From assembly GCA_958352815.1 (NCBI GenBank), contig CATWQA010000013.1, positions 1 through 45,182 on the forward strand: 45,182 nt of DNA, given 5' to 3'. Origin of the DNA: an uncultured Eubacteriales bacterium (lineage in GTDB: Bacteria; Bacillota; Clostridia; Monoglobales; Monoglobaceae). Shown one piece after another: positions 26,426 through 33,500 of the stretch. The position numbers were made by a program, and so were the translations under genes. Positions within the stretch are counted from its first letter, which is position 1. Each line of letters starts with the position of its first letter. Under the pieces are notes generated by a model. The model saw nothing but the letters and a program-made list of their open reading frames with translations, did not search any database and was not told the origin of the DNA.

Positions 26426-28051
26426 ATGAAATTAAAATTAACGTTAATTTGCATTGTCGCAATTGTTATGACATCTGTGGCTTCGGAGTGCTGCTTGGCG
26501 GAGGGATTGGAAAACCAAGAGTCTCTAAGCAGTCTGGGCTTACAAAGCAGATATATAGATATTGATTTAGACGAGTTTTTAGCGGACAAGGTTGAACATC
26601 TATACCTGTATAATATTGATGAAAACGGAGTGTTTGTAGATATATGTGCAGGATCAAACCTTGATGTTTATGACAGGGCAGAATTTATTGACGGTGAATA
26701 TCTTATAGGGTATGACGGTAAATTATATGAAAATCCCATGTTATTTCACGACGGAATGGCTGCGGTTTGCGTTGACGGAAAGTACGGATACATCAATGAA
26801 AACTATTCGTGGATAGTGCATCCGGTATACGATTATGCCTCCGCTTTTAATAACGGTTACGGAGTGGCTTATAAAAATGACTATTCGTACATTTTTTCAA
26901 AATCCGGAGAATGTGTTTACCATTTTAAAGGAAAGGTATTATGTGATTCGATATTTGAAAACGGATACTCTTTGATTTACAAGGACGGAGGGCATGTCAT
27001 ATTAGACAAAAGCTTTAATGAAATAAAAATTGAACCGATGAATTATCCGACAGACGGAGTTTATGAGTTGATACATAAAAACGGAACGACCGTCTATTAT
27101 GTAGACTGGGAAAAAGCAGAAGAAGGCAGTAGAATAGTATATAAACAAGAATATTCTGTAATTGGTAACGACGGCAAAATTAAATATAAATATGTTTGCG
27201 ATGCGACCGATGTTGAGCATGATACAGAATATCACTGGCCGTCATGGCTTAGTATATTGCGTTCGGGCGAAGTCGTAATAGGTGATATGGTGACCGATAA
27301 AATAACAATTGTAGATCCAAACGGAGCTGTTTTGACGGAACATATCGGGCTTGACGATTTTAACTGGAATATGGAGAGTATTGGTTCATATGTCCTATTC
27401 GACAACAAAATATATGATAAGGCGTTAAATGATGTTTTTGCGCTTAGGTTAGAAATAGGCGAATTTATTCCGTCTCATGACTATATGATGAGCAGTGTTT
27501 TGGGCGATGCTGAGTTTATTGAATCCAACGGTGAAATTGCTGCATACATGGTTGGAATCGACCGACGAATTGACGAGCTGTCGGGTGTGACGTTTTACGG
27601 TTTGGACGGTATGCTGGTCTTACATAAATCCGATGTTACTTTAAATGATACTCCAAACTTAGTAGATATTTCAAAGATAACCGATTATGCTGATAAAGAT
27701 GTTATCTCGGTGTATATCAACGGCAACTTGCTTGTATTTGACAAACCTCCCGTTATTGAAAATGAAAGAACACTTGTGCCCATGCGGGCAATATTTGAAG
27801 CCCTTGAAGCCGAAGTCACATGGGATAATGATACTAACACGGCAACCGCGGTAAAGGACGGGAATGTTGTTTCAATAACAATCGGCAGTGATGTAATGTA
27901 CAAAAATGGGGAGGCTATACGGCTTGACGTTGCGGCAAGACTTATAGACGACGGCTACACCTTTGTGCCCCTGCGTGCCGTGTCGGAAGCCTTTGGCTGC
28001 GATGTGCAGTGGAATGAAGAATTGCAAACGGTTGATATAATGACTAAGTAA
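26426..28051 (+). CDS. Secreted WG-repeat/Cu-amine-oxidase-N protein, candidate immunity
   Basis: This 541-residue protein has a signal peptide (about 1-25). WG-type beta repeats follow (GKYGYINENYSWIVHPVYDY), and the last ~120 residues form a copper-amine-oxidase N-terminal-like domain (ERTLVPMRAIFEALEAEVTW, then YTFVPLRAVSEAFG). AAAGGAG precedes the ATG. It sits directly after the zinc-protease tip and before the next palindromic element, which is the position of a cognate immunity gene, although it is far larger than usual. It may shield or inhibit the protease outside the cell. Alternatively it is an unrelated surface protein. Confidence 0.65.
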   Translation: MKLKLTLICIVAIVMTSVASECCLAEGLENQESLSSLGLQSRYIDIDLDEFLADKVEHLYLYNIDENGVFVDICAGSNLDVYDRAEFIDGEYLIGYDGKLYENPMLFHDGMAAVCVDGKYGYINENYSWIVHPVYDYASAFNNGYGVAYKNDYSYIFSKSGECVYHFKGKVLCDSIFENGYSLIYKDGGHVILDKSFNEIKIEPMNYPTDGVYELIHKNGTTVYYVDWEKAEEGSRIVYKQEYSVIGNDGKIKYKYVCDATDVEHDTEYHWPSWLSILRSGEVVIGDMVTDKITIVDPNGAVLTEHIGLDDFNWNMESIGSYVLFDNKIYDKALNDVFALRLEIGEFIPSHDYMMSSVLGDAEFIESNGEIAAYMVGIDRRIDELSGVTFYGLDGMLVLHKSDVTLNDTPNLVDISKITDYADKDVISVYINGNLLVFDKPPVIENERTLVPMRAIFEALEAEVTWDNDTNTATAVKDGNVVSITIGSDVMYKNGEAIRLDVAARLIDDGYTFVPLRAVSEAFGCDVQWNEELQTVDIMTK

Positions 28052-28063
28052 GTTTTGTTTGCA

Positions 28064-28120
28064 CGCCCGTGCGCTCGGGGTGGAGGAGGCGAGCGCAACA
28101 GGGCGAGCGATCGCCAAACC
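28064..28120 (+). repeat. Cassette-boundary palindromic element
   Basis: CGCCCGTGCGCTCG and CGAGCGCAACAGGGCG arms, then GATCGCCAAACC, 12 bases after the preceding stop codon. One base is missing in the following leader compared with the 23676 copy, putting the leader out of frame with the YD repeats. Confidence 0.75.
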
Positions 28121-28136
28121 ATAAATTTACGCTAAA

Positions 28137-29438
28137 GTGTGCGGGCGTGGCAATACTACAACCTATACCTATGACGCGTCAAACAGGCTGACGGGCTATC
28201 AGTATTATAAGATGAACATATGGAGTGGATATGAGGACGAACTGACGGCGACCTATACATATGACCCCTTGGGAAAGAGAAAGACATTTTTCTCAGATGA
28301 AACAACAACCAACTTTTATTGGGACGGAGATAACATAGTTCGGGAAAAAGGTCCGGGAACAACCACATATTACAGAGGAAAAGACAGTATAATAGCGCAG
28401 ATAAAGGACGGAACCAAGAATTATTATATATACGACGGTCATGGTGATACCATAGCCTTGCTGGACTCAAACGGATTTCTGACGGTGCAGGAAAAAACTT
28501 ATACAGCATTCGGAAACACCATAGAGGGAACATTGAGCACCCCGTTCCAGTATAACGGGCAGTATTATGATAGCTATAGCGGTCTGTATTACCTTCGTAA
28601 TCGCTATTATGACCCGTCAACGGGCAGATTTTTAACAGAAGACCCTGCCAAAGACGGCCTTAACTGGTATATTTACTGCATGAACGACCCGGTGAACTTC
28701 GTTGACCCATGGGGATTAATGCCGAGAGCTGATCAAACTGTTAATATAATGGGGAGGTTTGTTACGCCCCAAGCAAGTTTATATGCTAAAAAGTACTCGG
28801 AAGAAATGCAAAATTTAGTAAATAATAATTTAGGAAATTTAAGCGATCCGGAGTACTTAAAAGCATTCGATGAAATAAATGCAAAGTTAGATGATATTTT
28901 TGCACAGGATGATAGAGGTGAAGTGTCAGGTACTGTCTTAGATGTGCCGGTATATAATCAATTGAATACAAATGTCGGAGATGAAAACAATTTGTGCTGG
29001 GCGACATGTGCAGCTATGATTATCTCATATCAGCTCGGAGACCAAATCGACAGGACTTTAGAAATTGCCGCTAAAGTTGCCAGTTCAAATAATATTGAAG
29101 ATTATAATGTGGCGCGTGAATGGGTAAGCACGGCTACTTTGGGCATGGGATCGACAAAGGGGCAGGAAGAACATACAGGCGCAATACCCTTAACTGCCAT
29201 AAATGCAGGTATTGATGCAAAAACACCTGTAGCGCTGCTTTATTCGGGAGTTGTCGAATTTGGGGAAGGACGACGTTATTCCGGGCATTATTGTTTGGCT
29301 GTAGGATATGCCAAGGCAAAAGGACATAATGCGGTATATTTAATTAACGATCCCTTTGGTGGTGTTCAGCGTTTGCAAACAGAGCAAGAAGTTCGAATCT
29401 TGCTTGATGGTAGAAAATTAAATAGTTATGCAAAATAG
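28137..29438 (+). CDS. Displaced rhs cassette with papain-like cysteine protease tip
   Basis: This 433-codon open frame starts at a GTG without a ribosome site, directly at a YD micro-repeat. Its first ~150 codons match the end of the full-length rhs gene. The RHS core and DPAKDGLNWYIYCMN linker lead to DPWGL (about 190). The ~239-residue tip has LCWATCAAMI (nucleophile C287), SGHYCLAVGY (H384) and INDPFGG (N404/D405), a papain-like triad as in C39/C70 (AvrRpt2-type) peptidases. It is a truncated, probably silent toxin cassette followed at once by its presumed immunity gene. Confidence 0.77.
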   Translation: MCGRGNTTTYTYDASNRLTGYQYYKMNIWSGYEDELTATYTYDPLGKRKTFFSDETTTNFYWDGDNIVREKGPGTTTYYRGKDSIIAQIKDGTKNYYIYDGHGDTIALLDSNGFLTVQEKTYTAFGNTIEGTLSTPFQYNGQYYDSYSGLYYLRNRYYDPSTGRFLTEDPAKDGLNWYIYCMNDPVNFVDPWGLMPRADQTVNIMGRFVTPQASLYAKKYSEEMQNLVNNNLGNLSDPEYLKAFDEINAKLDDIFAQDDRGEVSGTVLDVPVYNQLNTNVGDENNLCWATCAAMIISYQLGDQIDRTLEIAAKVASSNNIEDYNVAREWVSTATLGMGSTKGQEEHTGAIPLTAINAGIDAKTPVALLYSGVVEFGEGRRYSGHYCLAVGYAKAKGHNAVYLINDPFGGVQRLQTEQEVRILLDGRKLNSYAK

Positions 29439-29447
29439 GAGGTTTAC

Positions 29448-30029
29448 ATGAAAAAATTTAGTATTATTATGATAATAGTGTCAATAGTACTTCTCTCAAA
29501 TGTTTATGCTGAGGATTATTATCGTACTTGTACGCCGGTTCTCGATATAAATAGTTATTTTTACATGACAGAAGAACGTGAACATTGCGACGGGAACTTG
29601 TATATTGATGGAAATTATATTGAATCGGATTCAGGCGTGAAGATAGAAATGACATTTGACGAAAATTTAGGTGAACATTTCATTCCCTTACGAACAGTGA
29701 TGGAGGGAATAGGGGCAAGGGTAACATGGAGAGAGGAAACTCAGGATATACTTATAGAATATCAGGGACGTACATATTGTGCTTATGCACGGTATTATGA
29801 TTATGTCGAAGATAAGTCGGGGAAAAAGATGGAAGATTATGCGTTATTCTTGGAGGGAGATAACGGTCTTGTACAACTGAGTCCAATGTCCAAATATGGC
29901 GGATATCTGGAGGTGAATGACCGCATATATTTGTTTGAATTCACAGCGACATATTTGCTCCGTGAATTTGGTTATGAGTATAGCATAAGCGATGATGGGA
30001 CAACTGTATATATTTATAAAGCTGAATAA
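29448..30029 (+). CDS. Secreted Cu-amine-oxidase-N-like protein, candidate immunity
   Basis: This 193-residue protein has a signal peptide (1-21, ending VYA). Its central stretch HFIPLRTVMEGIGARVTW is typical of copper-amine-oxidase N-terminal-like domains. AGGAGG precedes the ATG, 9 bases after the cysteine-protease cassette. It shares this domain type with the putative protector of the metalloprotease cassette (26426-28051). A secreted protease inhibitor or decoy is a plausible role, by position only. Confidence 0.65.
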   Translation: MKKFSIIMIIVSIVLLSNVYAEDYYRTCTPVLDINSYFYMTEEREHCDGNLYIDGNYIESDSGVKIEMTFDENLGEHFIPLRTVMEGIGARVTWREETQDILIEYQGRTYCAYARYYDYVEDKSGKKMEDYALFLEGDNGLVQLSPMSKYGGYLEVNDRIYLFEFTATYLLREFGYEYSISDDGTTVYIYKAE

Positions 30030-30087
30030 TTGATGTGGTGTTTCTATACTTGAAATCAAAATCTTTAAGTAGTAAAGTATAAATTTT

Positions 30088-30144
30088 GCCGCCCGTGCGC
30101 TTGGGGAGGTCGGGCAAGCGCAACAGGGCGGGCGATCGCCAAAC
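30088..30144 (+). repeat. Cassette-boundary palindromic element
   Basis: GCCGCCCGTGCGCTTG pairs with CAAGCGCAACAGGGCGGGC, followed by GATCGCCAAAC. This is the last copy in the rhs array, about 58 bases after the immunity stop. What follows it is not an rhs fragment but immunity-like genes. Confidence 0.8.
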
Positions 30145-30159
30145 TTCAAAAACAAGTAT

Positions 30160-30255
30160 ATGATTGATATATTTTTGGTGGTATATATAATTTTTATTGT
30201 TTTGGCAGGCGGAGCTATATTCGGGGTGTACAAGCTATTAGGCCTGAGCGATTAA
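30160..30255 (+). CDS. 31-residue single-TM peptide or gene remnant
   Basis: A short frame, MIDIFLVVYIIFIVLAGG then IFGVYKLLGLSD, encodes one membrane helix. There is no ribosome site and the conserved AAGTATATG of the cassette leader overlaps its start. It may be the tail of a displaced membrane gene or a chance frame. Confidence 0.25.
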   Translation: MIDIFLVVYIIFIVLAGGAIFGVYKLLGLSD

Positions 30256-30270
30256 AAAGGGGAATTAAAT

Positions 30271-31113
30271 ATGAAAAAGATAAAATACATACTTGTATTT
30301 GCTGTTATTGTGCTTATTGCCGCTTTTGTTTTTGTGGAATTTGCAGACAGATATATTGACTATGATACGGATTACGTATATCGCGAAAATGGCTTAAGAT
30401 ATATTAATCCCGAGGGAAGTGAAAGCGAATTATGGGGTACCGGCGTGTTTGAATACGAAGGATCTAAGCGCATTAATTTTACAATAGATGAGGATATTGC
30501 AAAGGAAATCGGGCAGGCGGTTTTCCTATCAACGGTGCGTAATTTAGGAAGAAAGCATGTTAGGAATATGGAAATAGCCGACAATTATAGATTTTATGCT
30601 GAAAATGCAGGCGCAGAGGGGTTCAAGATAATCTGTACCCCACGAAAAATTTTGAATTTCCGGTATTCGGAAAGGATGGCGGACATTTTAGAAAAATACG
30701 GATATGCAGATGAAATAGAGATTGTTATAAATATAGACGGCAGCGTATTAAGCTTTAAAGCCGGCGGTAATGATATGAAATATTATATTGATGAGAGATG
30801 TGCTTTGGATATAGGATCGGCGATATTTAAGCGTAAATATGGAATTTCTGTCAAAGAGTTGTATGAAAGTAATGCAATGAAAGGCGGAAGCATTGCCCGA
30901 AAATATATGTATGATACTTATGGAGACGTCAGTTTGGTTAAGGGCGTTGCCAATATAGGCGATGAGGAACAGGAATACTACGAGGTTTTGAGAAAGCCGA
31001 GGTTTGGGGAAATTAAAGGCGGAGATGAATATACGCTTAAATTATTCAAAGCTCTGATAAGAAAAAAGGATGGGCGGATAGAGAAAGTATGGCTGACCGA
31101 GGGTGCACTTTAA
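30271..31113 (+). CDS. Membrane-anchored tandem NTF2-like immunity protein
   Basis: This 280-residue protein has an N-terminal membrane helix (about 5-25). Two related halves follow: IDEDIAKEIGQAVFLSTV (about 70-90) and IDERCALDIGSAIFKRKYG (about 172-190), each echoing the start of the lipoprotein at 23273. The second half ends YYEVLRK and ALIRKKDGRIEKVWL. It looks like two NTF2-fold immunity domains in one chain. AAGGGG precedes the ATG. No toxin cassette precedes it, so it is an orphan protector. Confidence 0.65.
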   Translation: MKKIKYILVFAVIVLIAAFVFVEFADRYIDYDTDYVYRENGLRYINPEGSESELWGTGVFEYEGSKRINFTIDEDIAKEIGQAVFLSTVRNLGRKHVRNMEIADNYRFYAENAGAEGFKIICTPRKILNFRYSERMADILEKYGYADEIEIVINIDGSVLSFKAGGNDMKYYIDERCALDIGSAIFKRKYGISVKELYESNAMKGGSIARKYMYDTYGDVSLVKGVANIGDEEQEYYEVLRKPRFGEIKGGDEYTLKLFKALIRKKDGRIEKVWLTEGAL

Positions 31114-31165
31114 GGTATGCGATATTAACATATATAGACTTGTTTGGAAGGGTTAAGGCGGTTTT

Positions 31166-31528
31166 ATGAAAAGAGTATTACGGAATATGATAATAGCAAT
31201 TGTTTTGCTGCCGATTTTGTTCTGGGTATTGTCATTGGGGAAATATGAAATTTTGACGTTAATGTACGGCAAGCAGTTTATCGGACAAGAACGGCAAACA
31301 AATTTGCTGGCGGAATCAGATTATTTAAAGGTGCTGAAATACAGTAGCTCAAGGGCAGAGGTTTATTATGTTATTGAAGAACACGGTTACGGCAATGTTT
31401 TGACCTTTAACAAAGTTGATGGATATTGGGATTTGGAATCATATAATACAATTTGGTCAAGCAGCGGTGGAAGTGCTTCGGGTGTTATTTGGCCATATTG
31501 GTGGCACTTCATTTACGGGGGTTTTTAA
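31166..31528 (+). CDS. Orphan immunity paralogue, WWHFIYGGF type
   Basis: This 120-residue protein has an N-terminal membrane helix and ends WPYWWHFIYGGF like the protein at 20332. The two share their C-terminal ~25 residues closely but differ before that. AAGGCGG precedes the ATG. The matching wall-active toxin tip is not beside it, so it may guard against relatives' versions of that toxin. Confidence 0.65.
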   Translation: MKRVLRNMIIAIVLLPILFWVLSLGKYEILTLMYGKQFIGQERQTNLLAESDYLKVLKYSSSRAEVYYVIEEHGYGNVLTFNKVDGYWDLESYNTIWSSSGGSASGVIWPYWWHFIYGGF

Positions 31529-31577
31529 TAGCTGTATCATGTTTAGGGCATGAGGAATTGAGCAGGGAGTAATACAT

Positions 31578-32078
31578 ATGATTTTTTTAGGTTTGGCTCC
31601 GCACAATGGTTGTAGACATATACTTAGAAATGGCTTGATAGCGATTTTGTCATTTGTGCTGATTGTGTCGGGCATTGTTATGTATAATAATTACAGATGG
31701 ACAAGGGCGATAAGCACAATAGAAAAGGATTATGCTGAATTTTATGACAGCTTTTACAGCATTGCAAAATATTTATCGGATTATGATTATCCCATAATAT
31801 ACGCAGCAAGAGAAAATATCATAAGTGACGGCAGACCTCAGACCGTAAACAGTATTGTGTCCATGGAGTTGTTTGAAAAACCATATACTGCCGAGGTGGA
31901 GAAATTAGGCTATTATATGTTTGAAAAAGACGGAGGTATATATTTTGTAAAAATAATCGGTAAATTCAGAGAGGCGGGAATTATGTATTATCCCTCCGGA
32001 TTTACCAAAGAACAGGATGTTCTTGTTACGGAATTTGAGGAGCTGTCACCCGGGTGGTATTATTATCAAAAGGAATAG
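31578..32078 (+). CDS. Membrane-anchored protein of unknown family
   Basis: This 166-residue protein has one membrane helix (about 17-36) and an outside domain ending LSPGWYYYQKE. Its leader DNA (31523-31578) nearly repeats the leader of the gene at 20757, although the proteins differ. It therefore looks like a module swapped in behind the WWHFIYGGF-type gene. I do not recognise the domain. It is probably part of the immunity bank. Confidence 0.55.
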   Translation: MIFLGLAPHNGCRHILRNGLIAILSFVLIVSGIVMYNNYRWTRAISTIEKDYAEFYDSFYSIAKYLSDYDYPIIYAARENIISDGRPQTVNSIVSMELFEKPYTAEVEKLGYYMFEKDGGIYFVKIIGKFREAGIMYYPSGFTKEQDVLVTEFEELSPGWYYYQKE

Positions 32079-32122
32079 TTACAAGCTGTTAAAGCGGAGC
32101 GATTAAAAACGAGGACAATACA

Positions 32123-32563
32123 ATGAAAAAAATCATGAAAAGAATTATATTGATATGTATTGCATGTATAGTATTACTTTTGTTTGTTGCAAGAGTGGCA
32201 TTATATTCAATATCGTATCATGAAAAAAATGATTACAGGGAAATATTATCAATTTCATATTCAGGAACGGAAATATGGTCGGGAGAGGAAACTCGCATAG
32301 TATGTGAAAGCGAAGAAGAAATTAAACATATAGAAAAACTGATCAGAAAAATAAATTTCTATCCATCAAGCGTTGAACAATTTCAGGAGTCTCCGAATAG
32401 ATTTATAAATATTAAATATAAGGACGGACGGGAGAAACAAATAGCTGTATCAAATGTGGATGCGGCATCTCTTATTAGGGATGCTGACGGAAATATAATA
32501 AAAGGGTCTACGAAATTTTATTATGTCAATCCATCTTGTTTTAGATGGTTGTTTAACAAATAA
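32123..32563 (+). CDS. Membrane-anchored protein of unknown family
   Basis: This 146-residue protein has an N-terminal membrane helix (about 8-28) and a soluble outside domain with SYSGTEIWSGEETRIVC, EEEIKHIEKLIRKI and FYYVNP. GAGGAC precedes the ATG. Its last 82 bases, including the stop region, are duplicated at 33215-33296 behind the next gene. No family was recognised; it is likely an orphan immunity-type protein. Confidence 0.55.
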   Translation: MKKIMKRIILICIACIVLLLFVARVALYSISYHEKNDYREILSISYSGTEIWSGEETRIVCESEEEIKHIEKLIRKINFYPSSVEQFQESPNRFINIKYKDGREKQIAVSNVDAASLIRDADGNIIKGSTKFYYVNPSCFRWLFNK

Positions 32564-32584
32564 ATTTACAAGGAGAATAAAACA

Positions 32585-33217
32585 ATGGCGTTTGATTTTA
32601 AGAAAGAATACAAAGAGTTTTATATGCCGAAAAATAAGCCGCAGATTGTAACCATTCCAAAGATGAATTATATTGCGGTTCGTGGCAAGGGCGATCCCAA
32701 CGAGGAGGGCGGCGCGTACAAAAATGCAATCGGTGTGTTGTATGCGGTGGCATATACTTTAAAAATGAGCTACAAGACCGACTACAAGATAGATGGATTT
32801 TTCGAGTATGTGGTACCGCCCCTTGAAGGCTTTTGGCGGCAGGATAACAGGGATAGCATAGATTATTCAAACAAGTCCGCGTTCAATTGGATTTCCGTTA
32901 TTCGTCTGCCTGATTTTGTTACAAAAGCAGACTTTGATTGGGCTGTTGAAACTGCGGCAAAAAAGAAGAAAATGGATTGTTCCGCCGCTGAATTTCTGAG
33001 CGTTGACGAGGGATTATGCGTTCAGATAATGCACCTGGGCGCATATGATGATGAACCTGCAACAGTGGCTTTAATGGATGAATATTTAAGAGAAAACGGC
33101 TACATAAAAGACATCAACGATAAACGTCTGCACCACGAAATTTATTTGTCCGACCCGAGAAAAGCGGCTCCAGAAAAATGGAGAACTGTTATCAGGCACC
33201 CGATAAAGAAGCTGTGA
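32585..33217 (+). CDS. GyrI-like small-molecule-binding domain protein
   Basis: This 210-residue cytosolic protein is of the GyrI-like/SOUL-type ligand-binding group. Typical stretches are YIAVRGKGDPNEEGGAY near the N-terminus, IGVLYAVAYTLK, PPLEGFW, and EIYLSDPRKAAPEKW near the C-terminus. Stand-alone members bind hydrophobic or cationic compounds, and some hydrolyse cyclopropanoid toxins; the ligand here is unknown. AAGGAG precedes the ATG. It lacks any export signal, unlike its neighbours, and is flanked by duplicated DNA, so it was probably inserted into the array. A 20-codon remnant of a second copy lies at 34889. Confidence 0.75.
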   Translation: MAFDFKKEYKEFYMPKNKPQIVTIPKMNYIAVRGKGDPNEEGGAYKNAIGVLYAVAYTLKMSYKTDYKIDGFFEYVVPPLEGFWRQDNRDSIDYSNKSAFNWISVIRLPDFVTKADFDWAVETAAKKKKMDCSAAEFLSVDEGLCVQIMHLGAYDDEPATVALMDEYLRENGYIKDINDKRLHHEIYLSDPRKAAPEKWRTVIRHPIKKL

Positions 33218-33296
33218 CGGAAATATAATAAAAGAGTCTACGAAATTTTATTATGTCAATCCCTCTTGTTTTATATGTTTGTTCAATGAATAAATT
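33215..33296 (+). pseudogene. Duplicated 3' end of the gene at 32123
   Basis: 82 bases, beginning exactly at the TGA stop of the GyrI-like gene, nearly repeat 32485-32566 (3' end of the unknown membrane protein plus a few bases). This recombination scar suggests the GyrI-like gene was inserted by tandem duplication or homologous exchange. Confidence 0.75.
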
Positions 33297-33323
33297 TCAC
33301 TTAGAATTTTTTTCGGCAGAACA

Positions 33324-33365
33324 AAGATTGACGGCAGAATTTTAAAGGTTTATTGGTTCGGATAA
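33324..33365 (+). pseudogene. Remnant of an NTF2-type immunity gene
   Basis: AAGATTGACGGCAGAATTTT and what follows reproduce the last 13 codons and stop of the lipoprotein gene at 23273 (KIDGRILKVYWFG) with two or so changes. Only this tail survives, so a second copy of that immunity gene was once here. Confidence 0.75.
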
Positions 33366-33449
33366 GCGATAACAGGCAGTGGGCTGCAAAGGGATGGAAC
33401 AGGGAAGTGTGAATCAAAGCGTTTTGAGAGTTTATTTCCGTAATTTAAA

Positions 33450-33478
33450 TTGACAAATGCCTCTAAAAACGATATAAT
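33450..33478 (+). promoter_or_regulatory. Consensus promoter of the DUF6056-like gene
   Basis: TTGACA (33450-33455), a 17-bp spacer and TATAAT (33473-33478) are a perfect sigma-A match, 22 bases before the ATG. Confidence 0.8.
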
Positions 33479-33500
33479 GTTAAACGGAGGGATGACTTAA

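Noticed and set aside
21548..30144. Insertion sequences as the cause of cassette boundaries
   Set aside because: No transposase gene or remnant lies in or between the cassettes; only the palindromic element is present.
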